In this document: positions 54,928-64,000 of the stretch, piece by piece | Layout of the letters: the number at the start of each line of letters is the position of its first letter | Numbering within the stretch: position 1 is the stretch's first letter | Source: Spisula solida | Taxonomy: Eukaryota; Mollusca; Bivalvia; Venerida; Mactridae | Assembly (NCBI GenBank): GCA_947247005.1 | Contig: OX365952.1 | Coordinates: 43,876,722 to 43,940,721 of the forward strand | Direction: 5' to 3' | DNA length: 64,000 bases | Made by a program: the position numbers and the translations under genes | The notes under the pieces: model-generated | Database searches by the model: none | Seen by the model: the letters and a program-made list of their open reading frames with translations, nothing else | What the model was told of the DNA's origin: nothing

Positions 54928-57412
54928 GGAATTCCCCAAGGTCGCGAAGCGACCGGGGAATCCCCTGTAACGATTGCATGCGAAAACGCACGATTGTTGT
55001 TGTTGTTGTAGTTTTGCATTCGCTAACGCCGTTATTTGTTTGACAGACCGGATCTCTATGGTCACTAGGTAGACGGACTCTTGCTTCCGGTAGCAGGATT
55101 TTGATACCGAGAAATCGATAACCGTTCTTGATTCTATTTTTATTTTTTAAATGTGGAACATAAATAACAATCATAGTAAAAGTCCAGAATAAAACTATAA
55201 TTAAATATTTATAGAATAAATTTTTTATGCCAAAAAACATTTAAATAAAAATAAATCAGTCTTCCATGGTTGTTGTGCAACCCGTATCCTAGATGGAAGA
55301 CACTCTTTTCCATAGTTTTAAAGAAACAAAAATGGCAGCCATTTTTTGCCCACTTCAAAAGGCAATTTAACATTTTCAGTGCATAAACGATGCTTCTAAC
55401 TGTTATGAGACACATGATTACTCTGAGATTACGAAGTAAGTCGAGCGGGAATCGTTCAAATGTGCGAAATATCAACCAATCTTAAGAAAATCTAATAAAA
55501 ACGACACATGTTCAGGTTACTTCTTTTTGCAAAACGGTTACTTCCCTTTGCAATACAATTAATATAAAGTCCGTTTCGGGTCTTTACGTATCCGGACCGG
55601 ACGGTGATAATTCCACATCGTAGTTGTAGGATATTGTAAAGAAAGTAACACGAATGCATTTCGTAATTCCTCGCCTAGATGTAATAAGAAATCCCTCCAA
55701 AATCGTCAAAAAATGTAAAAATATTCGCGGGATTAAGGTCGCGAAAACTAATTAAATGTTGTTGTTGTTGTGATTGGATACAATAAAACCCGGAATTTTC
55801 CGTCTGAATATCTTTTATGTCTTGATGATTTGCAACAGAGTTTATTTAACAAGAAAAGGTGATTAAGATTAAAGATGTTTGATAATTAATCGTAATGTGA
55901 ATAATTGAAATGAAAATAGCCTTTTCTCTCGAACAAAAGTACTGTCTGATATGCTTATGCAACCCATTAAGGTAAAATATCAAAGGCCTGTTTGAAATCA
56001 GTTGTTATATATGTGTTTATATCTAATTATATGTAAACTAGTTACCCCTGAATTAAGTAGACATAGAATTAAACAAATTGAAAAACGTGCGTTATCCACA
56101 GACAGATATATTTTCATTTTGATCAGGCTGACAAATGTTCATTCGGACAACATTTTTATTTCTGCCAGTCTTTCGCATCTGAACTTTAAAGCAAGAATGA
56201 TAAATGACTAAGCATTTTTTCGCTATGCCTTCTACGTGGTTCTGTCTGGGAGCCAAAGACTATAGTGTCAAAGACCTGGTGGGAAATTCCCTACTTGATG
56301 CAGTGCATTTGTTCATATTATTATAATGTCAACGCAATGTATACTGACTTTTTGATGACATTCACACGTTACGGATAAAAGTAAATTACAATTGAATAGC
56401 ATAGCTTCTACAGTAAATGGCGTGCCAAATGACCGTCTTGCGTCGCATGGTCACGCAGTATTTAATATATCGTCGTCAACAATCCTAAACGTCGTAGATC
56501 CAAATTTTAGAAAAAATATGTTCGTCTTTTCTGAATCTTCACGATTTGGTGCAATATAATGGTCTATACCTCGTAGCTCTACGCCATTCAGAAGCACTTA
56601 AAAAGCACGTTACGAAATGACGCAGTTCCATTGGTCGTACATTCTGTTAGTCACTAAGAATTTTCAAAGCTACGTGATCCTTTCGCCACGCCATTTTGTG
56701 ATGCATAAGTGATACTATGTCATTTTGGCTACAGCTATTAAATCCTTTAATTTCTTGCAGCTACGACCATGGATAAATATCGTAGCTCCACGATATTATG
56801 CTTCTTTTTGTTAATTGATAAGTCTATAGTTATCTCCGGCGAACTATACCTTGGCATTTGTTGCTCATCTTTCCCATACATGTTGTACTATTCGGTCGTA
56901 TTTGTGCTTGTTAATTAAATCCTACTGTGTCGATGTTTTACATATCGAGAGGATATTGTAGTTAACATAAAGCATTTGAAGGTGTGTTCTGTTAGATCTT
57001 GGTTCTCGAGTCCATGTTGGCCAGGTTATGCCCATTCCGGATATTGGCTACGGTCGTATCCCTATTGGTGTATATATGGTTAACATTTGAAGGTATATCC
57101 TTTTAGATTCCGATTCGAGTCAATGTTGGCCAGGTTATGCCCATTCCGGATATTGGCTACGTTCGTATCCTTATTGATGTATATATGGTTAGCATTTAAA
57201 GGTGTGTCCAGTTACATATTGGTTCTCGAGTCCATGTTGGCTACGGCCATCTCGTTCAGACGTGGGGAAGTCATAACGTGTCGATGGGAAAAGCAAGTTA
57301 GTACTAGTGGATGATTGATTCTATGGACACTGTCCTGGTCATCTAGCACCAGATATGTTGTGTGACACTTGATGAATACAGTTCAAACTACTTTGACAGT
57401 ATTTTTGATAGG
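54928..57412. other. Intergenic, little recognised
   Basis: Starts with a hairpin at 54927-54965. Around 56985-57255 a ~110-bp unit ('ggccaggttatgcccattcc', 'ggatattggctacg') repeats two to three times. No supported gene. Confidence 0.45.
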
Positions 57413-57418
57413 TTTATT
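57413..57418 (-). terminator. Gene C polyadenylation signal (proposed)
   Basis: AATAAA on the minus strand about 77 bp after the proposed gene C stop codon. Confidence 0.5.
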
Positions 57419-57494
57419 GCATAAAGAAATTCCATTCATAATCATTCAGAGATAAATACTAATATTTCATACATTTACAAACATTCTGCATTAG

Positions 57495-57601
57495 TCACTG
57501 ATACACAGTATTCACATTACACGTTCTCCAGTGTACGTACTTCTGGTGGTCCAATGGTCCATTGTACGTACTTCTGGTGGTCCAATGGTAGTGGCTAACA
57601 G
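57495..57601 (-). CDS. Gene C last exon (tentative)
   Basis: 107 nt from a weak acceptor ATATGCAG, entering in phase 1: VSHYHWTTRSTYNGPLDHQK then YVHWRTCNVNTVYQ and stop TGA 57495-57497. His/Trp/Tyr content matches the previous exon and an AATAAA follows. Against it, a 31-bp direct duplication inside it is out of frame and the acceptor lacks a good pyrimidine tract. Confidence 0.45.
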
Positions 57602-60600
57602 CTGCATATTATCAACAACTTCAGCTTCAGTATTGTATCAAACAGGTTGTTTCAAATAAGTACATTATGACAACTACGGTCGAATGGCCGTGTCTTTAAT
57701 AACCGCGGTTTTGCAAATTCTTTGTATAAATTACAAATGTATGGGATAATCACATTAAAGAACAAACAGATAATTATTAATTGTATAGGGAAGGAACAGT
57801 CGAATACATTAAACACACAAATGATCACACAAAAAAGAAAAGCACATACAACAAATATAAACCACAACGACAAACATAAAAATTAACAAGAAAAAAACGA
57901 AAAGCCACAACGTCCTTCTTTAAAATGTCAATGAAAGTGTTTGGTGTATTCTTCGTTGTAGGACCATGACTAATGCAGATTGTTTGATGTCTTTTATCCG
58001 TGTGTTGAGAATTGTCAGTCCGGGGTCATTGCCATAAAGTCAGCCCTTGCTCGTCACGAGGCTTAATAATAGCTCTTTTCTGAAATGATTAACATAAAGT
58101 AGTTTGAATAAGTCAATAATATATTCTGTAAAATCGCATATTTTCTTAGGTAACAAATTTGGTGAATGTTGATGAAAATCCGTTTTCGTAGGGTCATAAA
58201 TGCGTGAATTACAAAATATGGAAGGGTAAAACCAGTGTATGCATTTTGTAGTTCGATTAATCGTGGGTTTTGATTTTGTGATCAAGTTTAACAACGAAAC
58301 ATCAACTTTCTCGATAAATAATGATTTTACAGGAGAGTGGCAACTCTTTCAAAACGGTATTACAATTTATGCATCTAATATTTGTAAATATTGATAAAGC
58401 AGGTTTCGAGAATTGGGTCACTTTTGGATACCGATATTTCAGGAGGTGTAATTTAGTGGTCGAGTCGAACTTCAAGCTATCACAAAAGGAAATGAGTTGA
58501 CAGTAACCACTTACGATAATTGTCTAATAAGGTCGCTGTTCACTGATAACACTATTTTTTAAATATTTTTTTAATTTGCATTAACAACAGTATTTCAACT
58601 CTGATTTTATTCCATAGGGAATTGTTTATAAGAACCACTCTTATATTTTACTCTTCATTTAAATGTAGACACAAACTTTTGTTTGTTTATTTTGAGAAAG
58701 GCTCAGGCCGAAACGTTAATAAATGAAGAGTAAAATATAAGAACAGTATTTCAGTCCAAGGAAGACAAACAAGTCACATTAATTTGACGACATACCAACC
58801 AGCAGTTACCTTGAACTACACATATGCTGAGCGTCAAGCAATCTATGTTATATAACTATATGACATAATTATAATTTCATTATATATCCGTACACTTCAT
58901 ATTTTGTGCATTTGTTATTGGATTTATTGATGTCATATTTCTGTTATTTCAATGTTTACTGTTGAGGGCCTTACGGCAGATTGACAATTATGTTAAGTAT
59001 GTTCCCTCTATAAATAAAGTCTTTATTATTATTATAACTATCTGAAACGACATTGGAATCTTGCGGTCTGGGATTGAACCCGCGACCGTCCACCCCCGAG
59101 ACGGACACTTACACGACTACACATCGAGGAATGTACAAACATTAGGTATAGAGTTGATAGACTTACTGTGGTGGGATGGGTACCAATGTCTCCCCCAGTA
59201 GTGAGGTCTGTAACCTTTCCAGTGTGGTCTTCTCCAGCCATGTCCCCATCTATCACAATGAACACATACACAAAACATCCATCATTTTACTTGCGCTGAA
59301 TACTTCTTATGTAAGTATACATATATAATCAAAGTGCACGATTAACTTGGACAGCCCTCTTATTTGTGAATACTGTAAGCACACAGACAATCCAAAGCCA
59401 CACAGAAACGACGGCAGCGCCAAGCCATCAACGCAAGTGTCAGACATAGAACGAACCATCCACATCCCCAATAATGGATATTTCAAGCCTGCCTATATAC
59501 TCACTCCGCAATAAATGGCACACTGTGGACTTCGAATTCTGTGCATAATTAGCCATAAAGGGTGGGGGATAATTATAAATGATAAATGAACCCGTGAACA
59601 CAGGGAAAACACTTAAAGTTGCTATCAATCTCATGCTCAACTATCGCAGTTAGTAAATGAAAAATAACATAAGTTGAGCCCAATAACTGATTTTAAGATG
59701 GTTTTGAACATGTCTTTTTTCTTGGGTTTGGTGTAAAGAACAACGCTATTCTGATAAAAGATGTCAGTTATACTAACCACACCATTTCGCTTCCTTCCTG
59801 GTGATTTAATAATTATTATAATTTAACACACGAATAGTCATATGTATGGAAATTCACGACGAAATGTGACAGTATTCATCCGTACAAGGAGGTAGGGTAG
59901 ACTTTTAAGAAAGCGTCTACATGGAACAAAACGTTATATACAACTAGGTCAGTAAGAATACGGTTAACCAAAGATAATCGAACAAGATTCAATATACGGA
60001 AATATATTGCAAAGTTCAGTAAGTATTAGTCCACGCAATTGTATTCATTGAATTACTGAAAAAAATATATACAGCAGATCTAATATATTAAGTGAGCATT
60101 AATGAAAACATTAAAGAAAAAATTCCATAACATCTAATCAATTTATTCATTCACTTGTACGGTCAGTAGTTAAATCAGACAATTCTACGCTTCCTTTGAC
60201 TTGTGTTAGGCGAATAAATTAACATGAAAACTTACCCATGGCCTCCCATTCCCCCGTAACCTCCCATGCCGTAACCTCTCATTCCATAACCGCCAACTAC
60301 GAAGCCACCCATTCCGCCAACCACGCCGTAACCACCATAGCCGCCATAGCCACCGTAACCGCCGTAACCGCCTGAAAGGTATACCGTCATCATTTGATTA
60401 TACTTGTACGCTCGTATTTAAATTACTTTGTTGATTTTCCTCATATTCCATGCTATATTGCATTAATATAGCACACGTACACGACGGCATTTTTACATAT
60501 TAACCAGTTTATCTAGAATCAATTATCAACCAGGGGTGGTATTCAATATTGATTTTATTTGACTTTAGGATAAGGACAGTCAATCAGATCACACCATATT

Positions 60601-61773
60601 AAACTCTTGGTCAGTAACAGGTGATATGATTGGCTATCCTTAGTCTTCAATTAAATAATATCAATATTGTATACCATCCCAGTACTAACTTGTACTAACT
60701 TGCTCATCCACAAGCAATTGAACTGGCAGGTTATCCATACGTGGAAGCCGTGATCGTGGTCAATGTCACGGGAGAACTTGTCCATTCAGATACTTGAACG
60801 AAGCGGTGGTCAGAATCGACCATCCTTGATATTTGTGAAAACAATACCCTCTTGTTGAGCTAGTGACGATACAATTCAGGACATATCGACAGGGCGATTG
60901 TTTAATATAATATAAGTGTGCACAGTTGATCACGGGAAACGAAGAACAATTGATTAAAAGTGTGTTAGAGCTTCAAGACATGATACCGACAAGAAGGCGA
61001 GTTGCTGAAGTATAGTCTCAATATAATCTGTTTATCGGAAAGTTACAAATGAACTATAGAAGTTTCTGAAACACGCTTCGCTAATCTGTCAAAACATATA
61101 CATGTATATTGAAGAACAGATGAAGATGTTTTGAATCAAAGTACTTCTGTTTGGGTGAGTTCACAATGAAGTTCTAGGGTAGGGTATGCTTTTTTACAGG
61201 AATGATGTTTACTTCCACCAATACCCTCCTCATACATCAGTGGTTAGTCAAGTTCCCAGACTATGTTTCGGACGAAGAATACTGAACGAGAATGACCAAT
61301 ACAGGTCTCTAAATTTATCAACCAATCAAAAGCTTCGCCATGGTAATACCTAAAACATGTGTCCCCCAATCAATTTACGTACTGAAAAGAAACACAGAGT
61401 CAGTAAACTCTACCAGGAGGTGGTGTTAGTGGAGTTCAACTCTTCAGTGGTGAAGGCACAAAAAGTGTAGAAACCAAACGCGTTCGGGTGGAACCCGAGT
61501 CTACATAGACCAAACTCGCGTTCCATGTGAACTCCCCCAATTTGTTCCTCAATTTCACCGAAGGCAAAAGATAATAAAACTTCGGACAAAGAAGGCAACA
61601 CTCAAACGAGACAGCCGAGCACAGAAAAGACAAAAACAGCACAGACCACAACCACACCCACACGGCACTATACTCAACACACTATATAATGAAGGGTCCA
61701 TATTACCTCCGTAGTGACCATAGTGGGCCAGGGTAAGACCCAATAGGGCGGCGAGGATGATTGCTACTTTCAT
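57495..61773 (-). CDS. Gene C span: Gly/Tyr-rich secreted, shematrin-like protein (about 130 aa)
   Basis: Four coding exons (61707-61773, 60236-60371, 59167-59249, 57495-57601) sum to 393 nt with compatible phases. The product has a signal peptide, HYGHYG, a run of GGY repeats, a Val/Met/Gly stretch and a His/Trp/Tyr/Arg-rich tail. Gly/Tyr repeat proteins of this build are known from mollusc shell framework (shematrins, secreted by mantle). That function is inferred from composition only. The promoter, 5' UTR exon and first three coding exons are well supported; the last exon is less certain. Confidence 0.75.
58640..58741 (+). ncRNA. Hammerhead-like fold, probably inactive
   Basis: Arms CTTATATTTTACTCTTCATT and inverse (58640-58661 / 58720-58741) enclose GTA, a small hairpin (ACAAAC-TTTT-GTTTGT), TTGAGAA, a GGC-TCAG-GCC stem and GAAAC. 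This is the order of a type III hammerhead ribozyme. Two invariant core positions (C3, G8) are changed. Probably a transposon-derived relic between gene C exons. Confidence 0.35.
58960..59130. repeat. Repeat tail and tRNA-like fragment in gene C intron
   Basis: 'tctataaataaagtctttat' with ATT repeats (about 59008-59038) is a LINE/SINE-type 3' end. On the minus strand 59060-59130 has GGTTCAATCCC (B box) after a tRNA-like stretch. Confidence 0.45.
59167..59249 (-). CDS. Gene C coding exon 3: His/Trp/Arg-rich
   Basis: 83 nt, phase 2 in and 1 out, acceptor TGTGATAG, donor A|GTAAGT. WGHGWRRPHWKGYRP then HYWGRHWYPSHH; dense in His, Trp, Arg and Tyr. Confidence 0.75.
60236..60371 (-). CDS. Gene C coding exon 2: Gly/Tyr repeat
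   Basis: 136 nt, phase 1 in and 2 out, acceptor ACCTTTCAG, donor GG|GTAAGTTT. It encodes five GGY units, then GVVGGMGGFVVGGYGM and GYGMGGYGGMGGHG. Low-complexity structural sequence of shell-matrix type. Confidence 0.88.
60533..60681. mobile_element. 150-bp MITE in gene C intron
   Basis: Ends GGGGTGGTATTCAATATTGA and, inverted, TGGGATGGTATACAATATTG, extending imperfectly inwards (GGATAAGGACAG / GGATAGCC). Confidence 0.7.
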
Positions 61774-61774
61774 C
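61707..61774 (-). CDS. Gene C coding exon 1: signal peptide
   Basis: The coding part is 61707-61773 (67 nt, phase 1 out). MKVAIILAALLGLTLA is a clear signal peptide, then HYGHYG. The acceptor TTTTAG lies one base before the ATG, so the 5' UTR is on a separate exon. Donor G|GTAATATG. Confidence 0.88.
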
Positions 61775-62664
61775 CTAAAATGAGAAAAAATATGGCAAAT
61801 GTTATTTTAATTATAACTCGATAAAACCAATTAAAAGTAATAAACACAGGATTGCAGTGAGCGTTCCACTATCTGTCCTCTTCAAATAAAATATACAATA
61901 TAATATTCATAATTAATTGTTCGTTAACTCATGTATACTTGTCCAATTAATCGTAAAAACGAAATCGTAGTTAAAATCACTTCAACACACCCTTTGCTAT
62001 GATCTTCATATTAACATTGGCTTGAAATATAATTTTCAAATGAGTTACCTCGTAAAATAAAGTCTATATTATCATTATTATATTATTATTATTATGAACA
62101 ACGGTACAACAATGAATTAAATACTAACAATATACCATTCAGTTATCACAAGGTATGACAATTCGGTTGATCAGAAATCATGAACAATGAAAGAATCGTG
62201 CAAATATTATGATACAGTTTCATATTCAGTTCAATGCCAAGCAAAATACAACAACTATTTTTATCATAAATTATACTGTAAAGTTATCAGTAATTTTCGT
62301 TGATTTCGCGGATGAACTAGATCGCGAAATCTAAACCCCTCGAATAACTGACCTCAAAATACGTAACAAGGGATTTTTTATTCCATATTCCAATCAACGA
62401 ATTTACCAACTGTTTCCACCAAATTAACCTTTTACTAATATCCGCGAAATTTAATACCCCCGAAAATTTATTTGTAGCTGAAGTTTATAACGATCAAATA
62501 ACTTCTATTATTTTATTTTATACAAAGAAATATGAGGTTAATATATTAGTCTACATGACTGTATACCTTCCACGTTTCAAAATGCGTAACAATTTCAAGC
62601 CCATGGTGAAAAAACGCTAAATCGAATGGAAACTCCAGGCAATGTCTCAGTTATGTGCAATTCA

Positions 62665-62930
62665 CTGCTAATATACCGCTTGCTTAGAATGAGAGGGGCG
62701 AAAGTACAATTAATATTTTGCAAAAATATGAAAAAACTGTCTGAAAACTACTCCTTCACTTATGGAAAAACAAGCTTTTTCAACTTCAGTTTGTTCAACA
62801 TAACCAGTTCCGATGTTCATGAAAATAGGCTCATAAGAAGAGTCTCTTGGTGTAGATTTCAAATATGTATCAGTATTATAAGGTCGTAAGTAGCACTTAC
62901 GACCTTCTAATTCTATGCCAGCGATATGTA
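62665..62930 (+). repeat. R1 repeat copy in gene C intron 1
   Basis: 'ctgaaaactactccttcact', 'aaaataggctcataagaag' and 'cgaccttctaattctatgcc'. The inverted 'ggtcgtaagtagcacttacgacc' at about 62881-62903 forms its hairpin. Confidence 0.65.
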
Positions 62931-63041
62931 TGACAATAATTAAAACATAAAATCTGCAAAACGATGAAATAGAGAAAATATGAAGTAAATCTAGCAAGAA
63001 ATATTGTTGGGTAATACAATGTATATAAAGAACAAACTTAC

Positions 63042-63097
63042 GTTATTTCTTCTTCTGTGAATGACGATGTAGACCCGGCATGGTCCGGTATATATAC
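63042..63097 (-). promoter_or_regulatory. Gene C core promoter and 5' UTR exon
   Basis: TATATATA at 63090-63097 (minus strand), an expected start near 63065, and a short untranslated exon ending at donor AAC|GTAAGTTT (63042). The intron runs to the acceptor at 61775. Confidence 0.75.
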
Positions 63098-64000
63098 ACA
63101 CCGACCACAAAGAAACATTCAATAAATGACAAAATCAAACAAATGGAAAGTATATATTTTTATTGATTGGTTAGTTGACATGCTTTTGTGGTAAAAACAA
63201 CTGATGTAATAAATTATCTTATAATAAAAATACTGTACAGTTCACATTGTGTGGACAAGCGGTATAGAATGGTATACAGTGACGGTCAAATACGAGTAAA
63301 CTAACGGATGAGAGTGTTCACCAGCATAAAACAATTATCTGCAAAAATAAACAGGCAATGTTTTGATACTATTTATATTTGGAGCCTATGTCCCGTGTTC
63401 ACAAATAAATGTTTTTTTAGATCAGGTTCAAGCTCAATTTTATTTCATATACAGAAAATAGCTTGATAGAAAGACAATTACTTTTACGCTGAGGTTAGAT
63501 TATTGATATCTCCATCAATTTCGAATACAAATACATACGTTTTAATACATTGTTACAAAAATATAGCGCTTAATAAATGAAAGCTAGATTTTCGAGCTGG
63601 ATTTTGAATATCTGAGATCAGTTTCGGTCTCAAGTACAGTAAAGTTCCGCTATTAAGACCATCGACCGTTCTGACAAAAAAGTGGTCTTAATAGCGAGTC
63701 GGTCTTAATAGCGAGTCTGTGTGTGTATGTATCTTGAAGAAGCTAGTACTGGTTGTTATATACTGGTGAACATTGTCATTGAAGCTATACATAATATAAA
63801 TATAATAAAAACAAAAACAATGTACATCATACACATTTAATTAATACAATTTAGTATATATATTAATTAAAACGACATAATTAGGCAGCAATAATGCTTA
63901 TATTCTCTGAAGCACAATTTATCCGAATTTCGAATGTACAATGAATCCCTTTTTTATAAGAAAAACAATGTTTTGAAGATTCGTAATCTGTTATCAAGAT
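63098..64000. other. Upstream flank of gene C
   Basis: No gene seen. Around 63637-63720 'gttccgctattaagaccatc' and 'gtggtcttaatagcgagtcg' (the last repeated) look like the edge of another mobile element. Confidence 0.4.

Overview
The window looks like nuclear DNA of a bivalve mollusc. It is AT-rich, its genes are split into short exons with GT-AG introns, it is packed with mollusc-type MITEs, SINE-like repeats and minisatellites, and it encodes a Gly/Tyr-rich secreted protein of the shell-matrix (shematrin-like) kind. No prokaryotic signals, CRISPR arrays or operons are present. The organism assignment is inference.

Region 1 (1-20.35 kb, minus strand), gene A: signal peptide, short linker, MAM domain in three exons, seven copies of a Tyr/Thr/Pro-rich phase 1-1 exon, then a ZP-N domain. 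The gene runs off the left edge before its ZP-C exons. Its introns are loaded with nested MITEs, a mariner relic and minisatellites.

Region 2 (20.4-26.1 kb): a 55-bp minisatellite just upstream of gene A, a tRNA-derived SINE, a MITE, a Helitron Rep relic and a mollusc repeat with a (TCGG)n tract.

Region 3 (26,121-37,583, plus strand): one complete Ty3/Gypsy LTR retrotransposon. It has 1669-bp LTRs that differ at about 11 sites, a tRNA-Leu-type primer site, gag (broken), protease, RT-RNaseH-integrase, and an extra ORF3. ORF3 has two C2H2-type zinc fingers and its ATG directly follows a strong splice acceptor.

Region 4 (37.6-49.99 kb, minus strand), gene B: a complete ten-exon paralogue of gene A. 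The exon lengths sum to 1488 nt (496 codons including stop) with every junction phase agreeing. It has one short linker exon where gene A has seven. The retrotransposon sits 10 bp beyond gene B's only AATAAA signal.

Region 5 (50-57.4 kb): a 20-bp minisatellite upstream of gene B, duplicated repeats, palindromes and a 5'-truncated LINE relic.

Region 6 (57.4-63.1 kb, minus strand), gene C: a TATA-driven gene for a small secreted Gly/Tyr-rich, then His/Trp-rich protein (about 130 aa), modelled as one 5' UTR exon plus four coding exons.

Genes A and B both encode secreted extracellular proteins in which a MAM domain is tied through a Thr-rich stalk to a polymerising ZP module. Gene C is a secreted matrix protein. 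All gene models were read by eye from splice signals and phase; none has transcript support here.
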